DNA of 64,000 nt from contig NC_014963.1 in NCBI RefSeq assembly GCF_000179915.2, positions 1,922,001 to 1,986,000 on the forward strand. Reading direction: 5' to 3'. Shown here in pieces: positions 26,584 through 35,550 of the stretch. Within the stretch, counting starts at the first letter, position 1. Each line of letters begins with the position of its first letter. Position numbers and translations under genes: made by a program. This DNA comes from Terriglobus saanensis SP1PR4. Its GTDB lineage: Bacteria; Acidobacteriota; Terriglobia; Terriglobales; Acidobacteriaceae. The notes beneath the pieces were generated by a model. That model ran no database searches, was not told where the DNA came from, and saw only the letters and a list, made by a program, of their open reading frames with translations.

Positions 26584-26753
26584 TCATTGTTCCTTTTCTT
26601 GTTTTCCGGTGCCGCAGCTATTCTATGGAATGCGGCTATGAGGTTACGTCACTCTTGAATCAAAGAGGCTTTCCGCAAATAAAGATCCGTTTTGTTGAAG
26701 CTCTATTTTAGGTCAAAGTAAATCCTTGGTTCATCTAGTCTGTGGTTTGAGGA

Positions 26754-28474
26754 ATTATTTGGGCTCTGGCTCACTTTTGGTGAAGCAGATACGTGAGCTT
26801 GCGAACGCGTATCCAAGCGTCGAAGTTAGGTGGAGTGGAGGACGCGCAGCCTGAGTAGATCGAAGCTGGCGCGTCCGTACATCTGCCGCTTAATCAGCTT
26901 CAGCCGGTGGATCTGTCCTTCCACAATGCCGTTGCTCCATGGAAGCTGGAGTGCAGCGTCGACGGCGTTGCGATCTCGTTCGAGACGGCGCGCGAACGAT
27001 GCTAGGGGCGAGTGTGCAGCGGCCTCAAGCCATTGTGGCCACGCCACAGCATCGCGGTTGCGGATCATTTCGAAGAAGCCTCTCGCTGTACGGCCGAGCG
27101 ATTCCAGCTCGGAAGAATCTCTATAGAGTGCCTTCAGGAAGCGATGTCTTCGAGGATCGGCTTTCAGCATCAGCCAGGCGACATGCTCAAGGCAGAGAGG
27201 CGGTCTTCTCTTTATGGGTGGTGTCATTCCGGATGTTCGCAAGGATACGAAGCGACGCTGTAGCCAGCGCAATACGCCGGAGATATTTCCTCGGAAGCCC
27301 TGCTGCCTGATCTCGCGCCAGAGTTGTGAGGCGTTGGTGCAGCCTTCCGCAAAACGCCTCTCGAGATAAGGTCCGAACGCATCGACGTGGCTTGGGAAGA
27401 CCCGGTGCTTGCGCTCTGGAAAGACTCCGGTTGCGGTCCATCGCTGTACGGTTCGCAAGCTGACACCGACGGCTGCTGCGGCTTCAGACTGGCTTTTGCC
27501 ACGAGCGATTAGCTCGGTCATCTGCTGGTAGAGCTCAAGGCGGCCCTTCCTCTTCTGCTGTGTCCTCTGCGATGCGAGCGTTTGCGGATCTTCTGGACCA
27601 GAACTACGGACGAGCTGGGTTTCTGGAGGAGCTTCGAGGCGACCGCGGACTTCTCTCACCGTTCCACGATGACGCTCAAGCGACCGGAGCAGCGTATCTA
27701 CAAGGTTGTTCAGCAGGTGCCATCGGTCCGCAACTTGTACGGCGTTCGGAGCACCCTTACGGATAGCGTCCGCGAAGGGACCTGCCCGATCCCGGCTCAC
27801 AACTTGCACGCTCGGATGCTGACGGAGCCATGCTGCTACGGTCTCTGAGTCGCGGGTTGGAAGCAGATCGATGACGCGGCCCTGCTCTAGATCGCACAGC
27901 ATCGTTCCATAGCGATGGCCCTTCTCCGGGCCCACTCATCGATCCCGAGAACCCTTGGTGCCGACGGTGCAGATGAAGGCGCCCGTCTGCGAAGCTCATG
28001 AAGAAGTGTCGTTCTGCTCGCGAGCAAGCCCAGCTTGCGGGCGAGTCTTGCACCGGCCCGGCCACCGAGCGCGAGGGTGACCCAGCTAAGAGCTTCGCTG
28101 GCGCGGTCGCTCCGCCGTGCATAACGGCTTACGGTCCCAGGGAGTGGTTCGGTGAAGATGCGGCGCGTGCAGCGCCCGTCCACACAGAAAAACTTGCGGG
28201 CTCGAAGAGAAATCTGCACCGGGATACCTTCCCACGGCAGGTCTGCGAGCGTACGCCAGTAGCGACTGTGCACCCGGGATGAGCGGCTGCCGCAGCCTGG
28301 ACAGAAAGAGACGGCTTGGCAAGCACGGAGTTCCACATGGATCAAGCCGGCCTTCGGGCGAAGGCAGATCAGATCAACCTCTGCACTGCTAGGGATCAGC
28401 GTTCCTCGGTTCATGCCTCTACATCTACACCCGCAACCGCCTCGTCACCAAAAGCGTGCCAGAACCCAAATAAT
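26754..28474 (-). mobile_element. ISL3-family insertion sequence
   Basis: Terminal inverted repeats were aligned directly. The left end ATTATTTGGGCTCTGGCTC (26754 onward) and the inverted right end ATTATTTGGGTTCTGGCAC (28474 inward) agree at 24 of 27 positions through 'CTTTTGG'. Between them lies one ISL3-type transposase gene on the minus strand, interrupted by a frameshift. The true ends may extend a few bases outward, and no clear 8-bp target repeat was identified. Length is about 1.7 kb. A degenerate relative lies at 22645-23280. Confidence 0.85.
26826..28414 (-). pseudogene. ISL3-family transposase, frameshifted
   Basis: Two frames together give a full ISL3 transposase. The upstream frame (28414-27887) has the zinc finger 'CPGCGSRSSRVHSRYWRTL' with the second pair in 'FFCVDGRC', the HTH-like 'RKLGLLASRTTLL' and first catalytic Asp in 'GIDEWA'. 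The downstream frame (27935-26826) begins at the homologous 'KGHRYGTMLCDLE', with Asp in 'VADRWHLLNN' and Glu in 'SNGIVEGQIHRLK'. The shift falls in TGGGCCCGGAGAAGGGCC near 27925, consistent with a one-base loss. ISL3 enzymes are normally one reading frame, so this copy is probably inactive. Confidence 0.85.
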
Positions 28475-28523
28475 CTGATCAGAATGCGACACGGATTGTG
28501 AAAAACAACAGCGGACAGCGACG

Positions 28524-28592
28524 CTGCAATACCTGCCCGTAAAGACGCTGAGGCATCGTGCGGTGGTGATGACGTTCTATGCGACCGGCATG
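28524..28592 (+). pseudogene. Tiny fragment of a tyrosine recombinase
   Basis: 23 in-frame codons read LQYLPVKTLRHRAVVMTFYA then TGM, which resembles the segment around helix B of IS91-linked or XerC-like integrases (usual form 'KHRALLMTLYGAGLR'). The frame loses similarity at once after TGM. Nothing else was seen in the rest of the 28475-28766 spacer. It suggests another recombinase gene once stood here. Confidence 0.35.
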
Positions 28593-28766
28593 GGCCAGGC
28601 CCACCGTGCCGACTGTCCGACACGGTGGGCTCCTACGTGATCGAAGGTTGGTCTGCTATCCGGCCATACACGCTAATAAAGGTAAGGGGCGGAATGTAAC
28701 AGAACAGGTGGAACTATGATCGGCAATCGAGCCCGACTGAAGGTCGGGAACTTTTCGGTCGTGGTG

Positions 28767-29096
28767 CTAAAATTCGACGGCTTTCGCCACGATCTGGGAA
28801 CCGATGTCTACAGCCTTCGTGATCGCATCGATCACCTTGGCGACATCTCCTAGATGATCGATGGTGGTCTTAAGACTCGTCTCTTCTGTATTGAGCTGGA
28901 TGACGAGCTCCATGATCTCAGGGTTGTCGTCATGAAGATTCTTCTTCACGGCGGTCCAGTAGTTTGTCCGGCTCTGAGCTATTTGTGTACGCAGCAGATC
29001 CAACTGATTTGTCGTCGCTCCCTGCTCTGTCAACGCGCTGAGGCTACCTCTCAGTAAGAAAAATTGATTTTCAAGTGCCTCTATGGACTGACTCAT
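28767..29096 (-). CDS. Small helical protein paired with the upstream lipoprotein gene
   Basis: 109 residues, ATG 29096 (MSQSIEALENQ) after AGGAG. It is almost entirely helical: 'IEALENQFFLLRGSLSALTEQ', 'LDLLRTQIAQSRTNYW', then an amphipathic Ala/Val-rich C-terminus 'AKVIDAITKAVDIGSQIVAKAVEF'. No signal peptide. It follows the lipoprotein gene by 11 bp, so they are co-transcribed. The glycine-poor amphipathic end could associate with a membrane or a partner protein. Family not recognised. Confidence 0.6.
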   Translation of the reverse strand: MSQSIEALENQFFLLRGSLSALTEQGATTNQLDLLRTQIAQSRTNYWTAVKKNLHDDNPEIMELVIQLNTEETSLKTTIDHLGDVAKVIDAITKAVDIGSQIVAKAVEF

Positions 29097-29107
29097 TACG
29101 TTCTCCT

Positions 29108-30028
29108 TTAGATGAGGGATGCAGACCATGACTGAGCCCAATCTTCGACGAGCTTCAGCGAGAAGGGAGCTCCGCGAAGAGACATTGGCTTTTCGGTAGC
29201 TACTAGGTGTACACGTGAACTCATTTCGCGAAGTGATGCAAGCATCGCAGCTGAGGCAGACTCGTCCTTTTTCATAGCCTCGTCCGTTGCGTGCTGGAGC
29301 CGGGAGAGTGCCAATGTCTTCAATGAAGATTGCATTGACAGACTTGGAGGTAGGGCTCTGAGATCGAACGGTTTCAGCGCAGGAGCGAGCATTGGACTTG
29401 GATCGACGGCATTCGATTTAAGGAGATCCTGAGCGATTTGGCTAGCTTCGCGATCATGGGTTCGTGCGATGGAATCATAAGTTGGCTTTTCCTTCTCGAA
29501 CAGGTCTGCGACAGCTTTTAGTGTTTCGTCGATGGCACGAGCCGCTTTTTTCTCTTCATGCTGCTGTACGATTTGCAGCAGAAAGTTTCCTGCTTTTCCG
29601 ACCGCGTCAGGAACCGATGAGCCGCCTGGGAGAGCTTGAACTGCGATCAACTCATTACCTAGCTGCGTTGCCGAAGCTTGCACGTCAGACGCCGCCTTAG
29701 AATTTGAAAGCGTGGACATCGCGGACGCTAGTCTCGCAAGCGCGTCCGCCAGCTCTTTTCGCTTTTGAAGTTCTTCCCGCGTCGACTCAGAGAGCTTTCG
29801 ATCATCATCTCCAAATGGGATTCCGGAGATTGCCCCGTCCAGCTCATAAAGAGAGATCGTGCCAGCGAGCCTCGCATCCAGCGCTGAATAATAGTCGTTC
29901 AACGCGTTTGCGGTGGATGTCATTTGTTGCGAGGCAGCAATTGCGTCATCTGACACCTTGCAGGCCACAAGCGAACTGATTAGCCCGCTGCAAATGAGGG
30001 TTATGCAAAACTTCCTTGCTCGGGTCAT
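29108..30028 (-). CDS. Helical lipoprotein of unknown function
   Basis: 306 residues. ATG 30028 follows GGAGA. The lipoprotein signal is 'ICSGLISSLVAC', with Cys at the start of the mature protein. The mature part is helical with many Ala/Ser/Glu and two long predicted coiled or bundle stretches (about 85-135 and 150-200). No catalytic motif was seen. The small helical gene downstream is 11 bp away. Upstream, an open frame without a start codon overlaps its 5' end and may be the remnant of a third member of this unit. Anchored probably to the outer membrane or facing the periplasm. Confidence 0.65.
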   Translation of the reverse strand: MTRARKFCITLICSGLISSLVACKVSDDAIAASQQMTSTANALNDYYSALDARLAGTISLYELDGAISGIPFGDDDRKLSESTREELQKRKELADALARLASAMSTLSNSKAASDVQASATQLGNELIAVQALPGGSSVPDAVGKAGNFLLQIVQQHEEKKAARAIDETLKAVADLFEKEKPTYDSIARTHDREASQIAQDLLKSNAVDPSPMLAPALKPFDLRALPPSLSMQSSLKTLALSRLQHATDEAMKKDESASAAMLASLREMSSRVHLVATEKPMSLRGAPFSLKLVEDWAQSWSASLI

Positions 30029-30554
30029 CGTCGATTCTCCGTTCTTTGGGCAACTCACTCAATACCGGGTCTGACATGGGAACTAGTTTTGTCGCACACG
30101 CGACAAGCTTTGCTTTGGCCTGAAGCAAGTTCATACTCAGGATCCAAGCAGGGCAGTCATTGTCCTCAACGGTCGTCCACCGCATGATGGAGACATCAAA
30201 GGGACTTGTCAATTCTTTTGTAAGCAGATTGGGGAAGACGTCACCGAAGCCGTGTTCCAAGAGATCACAATACAGATCGATGTAGGTCCCTATCCTGACA
30301 CAAGGGAACCCATCGATGACCTGCTGGTCGTGCTCATGGAAAGTGGGCTGAACGTTGCTAATGGGAAATGCAGTTTGCTTCCAACTGCATGTTGAACCCG
30401 GATGAAACTGAGCACAGTCTTTCTCCTCGGCAAATTGACCCTTTGTCGCTGCAGTGCGGACAGCCGGGATGATCGCAAGGTCCTCGATGTCGGCATAGTG
30501 CTGTGGAGCGTCGTCGGATAATAGGCGAGACGTTAGAAGCTGGTGAACAATGCA
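29946..30554 (-). pseudogene. Start-less coding remnant, cysteine-containing protein
   Basis: The minus frame is open for 202 codons between TAG at 30555-30557 and the stop at 29946-29948. Its first possible initiator is TTG 30260. The translation reads like a real protein with balanced composition ('DAPQHYADIEDLAIIPAVRT', 'IGTYIDLYCDLLEHGFGDVF', 'SIMRWTTVEDNDCPAWILSM') and eight or more cysteines. No family recognised. The 5' part is probably lost. Its 3' end overlaps the lipoprotein gene by 83 bp; the original stop may have been earlier. Confidence 0.4.
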
Positions 30555-30687
30555 CTAACTACAAGGCCACCCACTTTGGCCTTTTGGCGACGGCGCTAAT
30601 TTCCTCTAGCGCCATCCCATATCTCGCGCTATGATTCGTTGCCGGCCCCCGTGACTCCATCTCCTCCGCAGAAGTTGAGCCCCCGTC

Positions 30688-31689
30688 ATGCCAATAACTA
30701 TTACTCTCCTAGCAAAAACCTTAGACGGTTTCGCTGCCGTCGATACCTCCATGACACTCGACATTGTTCAGACCGTCCCTCTCCAGCAGACGATTTTGCA
30801 CCAGGTCGTCCCCAACTTCACGGGCGAGTACATCGTCGAACTCGAAGATCCCGACACCTTCCCCATGTGGACGGTCACCCTCTCCCTCTCCCGCTATGAC
30901 GCCGGCCCCGGCTTCACCTTCATGCCGCGCGGCAACCCCAATCCCAGCCACACCTTCCACGTCGCACGCCTGCCCTCAAGGTGGGAGTCTGTCTTCTCTT
31001 CTTTGGGCGAACTTCCCGCTGACCGCTTCGATCCTTTCAAGAAGGTCCTCTCCGTCAGCAAGACCGTCGATGTGAAGAACGGTCCCATCATAGGCGACCT
31101 CCAGGCCGCCTATGATACCCTCGCCGGCACTCAGCAAATCCTCGCCAAGGCCGCCCTACTCAACCTCTTCGCCGTCCTGACCGATGAGGTCGACCCTATA
31201 GCCATGATCCCCTGGTATAGCTACGTGCGCAAGGTTGTCCGCATCGACCAGGAGCGCTTCCTCGCCGAGGTCGACCCCGCCCTCTTTGAAAACGTCCAAA
31301 CCATCCTCAACGAACTCACCAGCACCTACGCCGCCCAGGGCTTCTTTACCGAGCCCGCCGCCGATCTGCCCCTCCATATCCCCAACATCCCCACCGCTTA
31401 CCACAGCGACCAGAATCTCAGGCAGATCATCACCGTGAAGAAGGACTACGAACAGGGAAACCTACAGCTCACCCTCTCCTTCCTCGTCGTCGACGGCGTC
31501 GCCGTCCACCTGCTCGACTGTGACATGGATGAGCATCGCAACATCATCCTGCACAGCTTCGACATCCTCGCCCACCTCGTCAACGGCGGCACCAACCCCA
31601 TCGCCATGCATGAATACATCGTGGAAGACTCCGCCCAGCAATCCCCCACCCGCCTCTCCACCATCAACCTCGGTTACACCCTCGTATGA
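30688..31689 (+). CDS. Hypothetical protein, C-rich codon use, coupled to SGNH hydrolase
   Basis: 333 residues with no signal peptide. Predicted mixed alpha/beta; N-terminal beta-rich part ('TLDGFAAVDTSMTLDIVQTV', 'GEYIVELEDPDTFPMWTVTL'). The middle is helical ('GDLQAAYDTLAGTQQILAKA', 'ALLNLFAVLTDEVDP'). No known motif recognised. The stop overlaps the next start by 4 bp (ATGA). Codons end almost always in C on this strand, a bias not shared with neighbours. Together with the next gene this points to recent transfer from another genome or an unusual transcriptional context. Start: ATG 30688 after CCCCCGTC, no clear Shine-Dalgarno. Confidence 0.65.
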   Translation: MPITITLLAKTLDGFAAVDTSMTLDIVQTVPLQQTILHQVVPNFTGEYIVELEDPDTFPMWTVTLSLSRYDAGPGFTFMPRGNPNPSHTFHVARLPSRWESVFSSLGELPADRFDPFKKVLSVSKTVDVKNGPIIGDLQAAYDTLAGTQQILAKAALLNLFAVLTDEVDPIAMIPWYSYVRKVVRIDQERFLAEVDPALFENVQTILNELTSTYAAQGFFTEPAADLPLHIPNIPTAYHSDQNLRQIITVKKDYEQGNLQLTLSFLVVDGVAVHLLDCDMDEHRNIILHSFDILAHLVNGGTNPIAMHEYIVEDSAQQSPTRLSTINLGYTLV

Positions 31690-32861
31690 CCCGCATTCTC
31701 ACCCTACTCCTGTCCATCGCACTCCTCACCATGACACTGCCCGCCATTGGCCAGCAGTGCATTCACCCTCCAGACGATCTCATTCCTGCTGTCGGCTCCT
31801 CCCCTACGGCATCTCCAATGGTCGTCGTCGCCTTTGGCACTTCGCTCATGTGGGGCGACGGCCTGCTGGAACAGAACACCTTTCGTTATCGCACCGCCCA
31901 GTGGCTCGCCACGTACTCCCTCCGTCCCGTCCGTCTCGCCACCTACGCTCACTCCGCCGCGGTCCTGGCAGCGCAACTCGGTGCCTCGTATCCAGTCAAC
32001 CCCGTTCCAGACATCGGAGACCTCAATTACTCCCTCCCCTCCGTCGACGACCAGATCGCCTGCGCCGCTAGGGCCCCGGGTCTCGCGCACCCTGACCTCA
32101 TCCTCGTCGAAGGCTGCATCAACGACGTTGGCGCTGAATCCATAGCACTTCCCTGGACCCAGCCCGGCCTGCTCAAGAGCGAGACCGAGGCTGCCTGCGG
32201 CCCCGCCATGTTGAAAGAGCTCCAGAAGATAGACGCCAGCTTCCCCAACACCGCAGTCGTCGTCGCCGGCTACTATCCACTCGTCTCAAAGAAGTCCACC
32301 GTCTTCGGCTTCTTCGGTCTCTCCGGCACCCGCCGCGCCGTCAACCGTGCCAAGCGTATTCGCGATCAAAAAGCACTCACCCGACAGAAGACTATTACCC
32401 CACCTCAACCGAAAACCTCCATGAGCCATCTCCAGGAGCATGACAGCATGGCCGACAACTCGGAGCTCTTCTACCAGACCTCAAAGAAAGCTCTGAAAGA
32501 AGACATCCAACAAGTCAACGCTTCCGCTTCCTCACCGCGCTTCTTCTATGCTCAGCTGCCCGAAGGTAACTACGGCTACCCCGATCCCACCGTCAACCCC
32601 AACTTAGCCTACGGGGCACCCAACCGCCATCTGTGGATGATCTCCTTCCGCTTCTTCCACCTCTTTGCCTTCTACAAGGACCAGAAGTACTGGTATCGCG
32701 TCCCCCTCTGCGATGACCCACGCAACGTTCCCGATCTTCTCGAACGGCCTATTTGCGAGACCAGCCCCGCCTTCCATCCCAATGGCTCGGGCTCCCAGGT
32801 CTACACCGACAGCATCATTCAGTCCATTCCGAGTGCCATTAAGGACACCTGGAAGCATTGA
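31686..32861 (+). CDS. Secreted SGNH/GDSL-type hydrolase
   Basis: 391 residues with signal peptide (MTRILTLLLSIALLTMTLPAIG). Block I appears as 'VVVAFGTSLMWGDGLL', a GTS variant of the GDS motif with the nucleophile Ser. Block III is 'ILVEGCINDVG' with Asn-Asp. The C-terminal His lies in 'SPAFHPNGSGSQ', although the usual D-x-x-H is not exact. These enzymes hydrolyse esters of lipids or of acetylated glycans. It is translationally coupled to the unknown protein before it and shares its C-ending codon bias. A basic insert (about 220-245) separates the blocks. The partner may be a chaperone or substrate protein, but this is inference. Confidence 0.7.
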   Translation: MTRILTLLLSIALLTMTLPAIGQQCIHPPDDLIPAVGSSPTASPMVVVAFGTSLMWGDGLLEQNTFRYRTAQWLATYSLRPVRLATYAHSAAVLAAQLGASYPVNPVPDIGDLNYSLPSVDDQIACAARAPGLAHPDLILVEGCINDVGAESIALPWTQPGLLKSETEAACGPAMLKELQKIDASFPNTAVVVAGYYPLVSKKSTVFGFFGLSGTRRAVNRAKRIRDQKALTRQKTITPPQPKTSMSHLQEHDSMADNSELFYQTSKKALKEDIQQVNASASSPRFFYAQLPEGNYGYPDPTVNPNLAYGAPNRHLWMISFRFFHLFAFYKDQKYWYRVPLCDDPRNVPDLLERPICETSPAFHPNGSGSQVYTDSIIQSIPSAIKDTWKH

Positions 32862-33389
32862 CCTGATTCACCTCGGCCCTGAAGCGGCCGAAATGGTTCA
32901 CGAAGCACGACGGCGCGCCCACAACTCTATCTTCTGAACCGCTGGCCACAACACGCTTTCCTACCGTTCGGATCTCCGGCGTCCTCGCCCCAGCAAGGCT
33001 CCTGTGCGCAGCTCTGAGCAGGCTTCCTTCGCTGTATCCTCGGACAACTCCTAGATCATCACCCCACTAAGATTGTGCTCAACGACGAACGCTCCCTTGG
33101 CCTCCCCGCTGATCGGGTCATAGAACGTCCAGAAGGCGTCGCCATCAAGAGCCAAGGTGTCTATAGCGCAGAGACGTGGAGATCTTGGGGACTAGCCTCC
33201 GACTGGTCGGCTGAGCAATCCAGCCTTTGGGGAGGTCGCAAGGTCGGCTCTGGTGAAGCCGCTTTTAAGTGTCCGCTTGGCGACGATTTTGGCGCGGGCG
33301 TTCATGAGCGGATTCCACGCTTTTTCTAGAACAGCCGAGGTAAGATTCTTAGCGGAATCCTCTTCAAATTCTGCCGCAGGTCAGACGAG
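32862..33389. other. Intergenic region with possible coding tail
   Basis: 528 bp between the hydrolase and the membrane protein genes. On the minus strand, roughly 33145 down to 33053, the frame 'TLALDGDAFWTFYDPISGEA' then 'KGAFVVEHNLSGVMI' and a stop reads like the C-terminal tail of a protein. Its upstream part is not recognisable, so it is at best a gene remnant. The rest has no structure that I could support. Confidence 0.3.
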
Positions 33390-34451
33390 ATGCAAGATGC
33401 ATTTAAGGCCGCATGGAATAATCGGGCGCTTGGATATGTGTTGCTCGGCGTAACAGCGCTGTCTGCGATGTACATGCTTTGGAAGGTACCGAGCCCAGGG
33501 GTCGCGGTTGCTGTGCTTGGTGTCGCTTCAGGAATTATCGCAATCAGAGAGTTATCGGCGATTGAGCGTGTCGTATGGGTATTTGTCTTATCGTGCTTAC
33601 TCTATGCGGAACTGCATGCCATCCGTACTGATCGAAATACGCAGGACCAGAAGCATGCTGCAGAAGTCAAAGTGCAGACTTCGGAATTCGAAGAACAACA
33701 GAAGCAATTCAAAACAATACTCGACACCGAAAACGCGGAATTCAAGGACACCAAAGATCGCATCAGCAGAGCCCTCGACGCCGCAGAAGAGACGTTAATC
33801 CAGACTGCTCCACGAGCAGATTTGCAAATTGGGCCAATACTTATTTATCCAAAGGACCCAACGCCAGAACAAACTGCATCCGACCCTAAATCGCTCAGCT
33901 TGAGGCGGACGTTTACAATCACTATCGATTGGGCTAACAGGGGGACTGATGAAGCACGTCGATTGAAAATTCTTTCGAACGCGTATCTTGTGCCGGAATT
34001 GGAAGGGCTGTCGCCAGTCTCGGCGAAGGATAGCTTTAATCGAGATTGGCAGAACTTTTTCAGAGCAGAAAAGAAGCCGGACCGCGCGAGTCAGATTGCG
34101 ACTACAGGGGTCTACTATGACAGGATGGTTTCAGGCGATCCTCATACAGAGCAGTACACAAGACCTTGGGGACCAAACGATATATACAACGACCTAATCG
34201 ATGCGCGTAGTAAAGCAGTGATTCACCGTCGGATGTTCATCCTCGTTCGCTTCGATTATTACGACAAAACTGGACACTGGCGTGAGGATATCTGTAGACG
34301 CATTAAAGGTGAGATGACCTCGCAATCAAGTCATTGGGATTCCTGCGACATTATGCAAAATGCTCGCTACCGGATTGGGGCGCCTCTTGGTGTAAGAGAA
34401 GCGAAAAAGCTAGGAAAGCATGAAGTAGGGCAACAGCCAGGTTTCCCGTAA
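33390..34451 (+). CDS. Membrane-anchored hypothetical protein with coiled coil
   Basis: 353 residues. Two adjacent transmembrane helices lie at about 15-70 ('LGYVLLGVTALSAMYMLW', 'VVWVFVLSCLLYAELHAI'). A charged coiled coil follows (about 85-135, 'FEEQQKQFKTILDTENAEFK'). A soluble domain then runs from 140 to the end with beta character ('SLRRTFTITIDWANRGTDEA', 'MFILVRFDYYDKTGHWREDI'). No known domain recognised. The soluble part is predicted to be cytoplasmic or periplasmic depending on topology, which was not resolved. Weak Shine-Dalgarno. It stands alone just left of the dnaE2 fragment. Confidence 0.65.
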   Translation: MQDAFKAAWNNRALGYVLLGVTALSAMYMLWKVPSPGVAVAVLGVASGIIAIRELSAIERVVWVFVLSCLLYAELHAIRTDRNTQDQKHAAEVKVQTSEFEEQQKQFKTILDTENAEFKDTKDRISRALDAAEETLIQTAPRADLQIGPILIYPKDPTPEQTASDPKSLSLRRTFTITIDWANRGTDEARRLKILSNAYLVPELEGLSPVSAKDSFNRDWQNFFRAEKKPDRASQIATTGVYYDRMVSGDPHTEQYTRPWGPNDIYNDLIDARSKAVIHRRMFILVRFDYYDKTGHWREDICRRIKGEMTSQSSHWDSCDIMQNARYRIGAPLGVREAKKLGKHEVGQQPGFP

Positions 34452-34563
34452 AGCAATCCCATTGCATGTAAGCAAACAGTCTTGAATGTGCCCATTAAAG
34501 TTTGGGCCCCGGAGAAGTCCATCGTTCCCTGGGCGTGCGCAACGCTTGCTAACGATAGTGCGA

Positions 34564-34962
34564 CAATCCGCGCGCATATCCAAGACCAAGGCGCAAGGAG
34601 AGACTTTGGTCTTTTTCATGCTCGATTGTGCACGGCCAATCGGAGACCTGCACATCGATGGGTTTGATACGAAGGCCGTGTCGTTGCGCGTCTTTGACGA
34701 GGACGGCGGGCATGTAAAAACCCATGGGCTGGTTGTTGAGGATGGCGCAGGTGAAAGCAGCGAGGTACTTCACTTTGAAGTATGCGGAGGCATACGCAAT
34801 CAGAGCGAAGCTCGCAGCATGCGATTCGGGAAAGCCATACAACGCAAAGGAACTGATGTTCTTCTGCGTCGCAGTGTCGAGTCCGTTCGCTGTCATGCCA
34901 GCCTTCAGTTTTCCTTCGAGATTCTTCATCCGCTCCCAGGAGCGCCGCATATCCTGATCAAG
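34564..34962 (-). pseudogene. dnaE2: Internal fragment of dnaE2 (error-prone DNA polymerase)
   Basis: About 130 residues on the minus strand: 'RRSWERMKNLEGKLKAGMTA', 'SSFALYGFPESHAASFALIA', 'VKYLAAFTCAILNNQPMGFY', 'DAQRHGLRIKPIDVQVSDW', ending 'LRLGLGYARGL'. This is the DnaE2 segment that immediately precedes the helix-hairpin-helix tail. Past 'RGL' the frame continues only four codons (SHYR) to a stop at 34549. The missing continuation begins 'RKQSAEAL' and lies at 20752 in opposite orientation. The upstream end is cut at about 34960, against a different truncated gene. Non-functional. Confidence 0.85.
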
Positions 34963-35063
34963 TGAAACGCTCCATCGACGGGGTGCGCTAACAACCTGCG
35001 TGAAGTCGGATCGACCAGAATCAGTCGGTACTCCACCTCTTCGAGATGCGTTGACGTTGTCAT
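34961..35063 (-). pseudogene. 5' fragment of a gene following the PqqD-like gene
   Basis: ATG 35063 with GGAAG upstream begins 'MTTSTHLEEVEYRLILVDPT' and continues 'SRRLLAHPVDGAFHL' before the sequence changes into dnaE2. It starts 16 bp after the PqqD-like stop, so it was the third gene of that operon. The remaining ~34 residues are too few for a confident family. They recall the N-terminal domain of phosphotransferase-like proteins found beside acidobacterial lasso-peptide genes, from memory only. Confidence 0.5.
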
Positions 35064-35079
35064 GATGCTTCCAGTCTGT

Positions 35080-35334
35080 TCAACGAGACAACAGTTTGTG
35101 TTCTTTGAGAGAAGCAAGGAAATCACTCACATCGTGTGCAACGACTTCTCGCGGTGCGCCAGTCTCTTCGACAAGGCTCGCCACGATGGCCTCTTCGCTC
35201 TCGCCTTGTTCCAGTGCCTGCCAGACATATCCGCCGGTAGTGTTCAAGGTCGAGATGGTTCCTTGCTGCGTATCGAGGATTGCGGCACCGTCCTCATTCG
35301 CGACAGTCCGAAGATGAGCCTTGTCGTTTGCCAT
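35080..35334 (-). CDS. PqqD-family (RiPP recognition element) protein
   Basis: 84 residues, ATG 35334 after GGAG. The pattern 'NEDGAAILDTQQGTISTLNT' then 'TGGYVWQALEQGESEEAIVA' and 'VVAHDVSDFLASLKEHKLL' is the PqqD/lasso B1 winged-helix fold. In peptide-modification pathways this fold binds the leader peptide. Here it is preceded on the same strand by a large protein with an S24-like segment and followed by a truncated gene. No precursor peptide or cyclase could be identified in the window, so involvement in a RiPP pathway is inferred from the family only. Confidence 0.78.
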   Translation of the reverse strand: MANDKAHLRTVANEDGAAILDTQQGTISTLNTTGGYVWQALEQGESEEAIVASLVEETGAPREVVAHDVSDFLASLKEHKLLSR

Positions 35335-35550
35335 AAACACTCCGCAGCCTTGGACGATCAATGCGCAACCGGCTGTGAAGGTGAGCTTCGTCTTCCTTCT
35401 TGCATCGTGCAAGCGAAAACGGGCAATTGGCCAAACTTACTTCGCCGTCGCAGCAGAAGGATTTGCGAGCGCAATGTGGGGAATTTCTAGTGCGTTTTTT
35501 TCACACACTTTCGGCCAAAGGTACTTTCAGGCTTAAGACTTCGCCACAAC

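Noticed and set aside
35413-35550. Lasso or other RiPP precursor peptide between the S24-like and PqqD genes
   Set aside because: No start with ribosome site and no leader/core-like peptide in any minus-strand frame.
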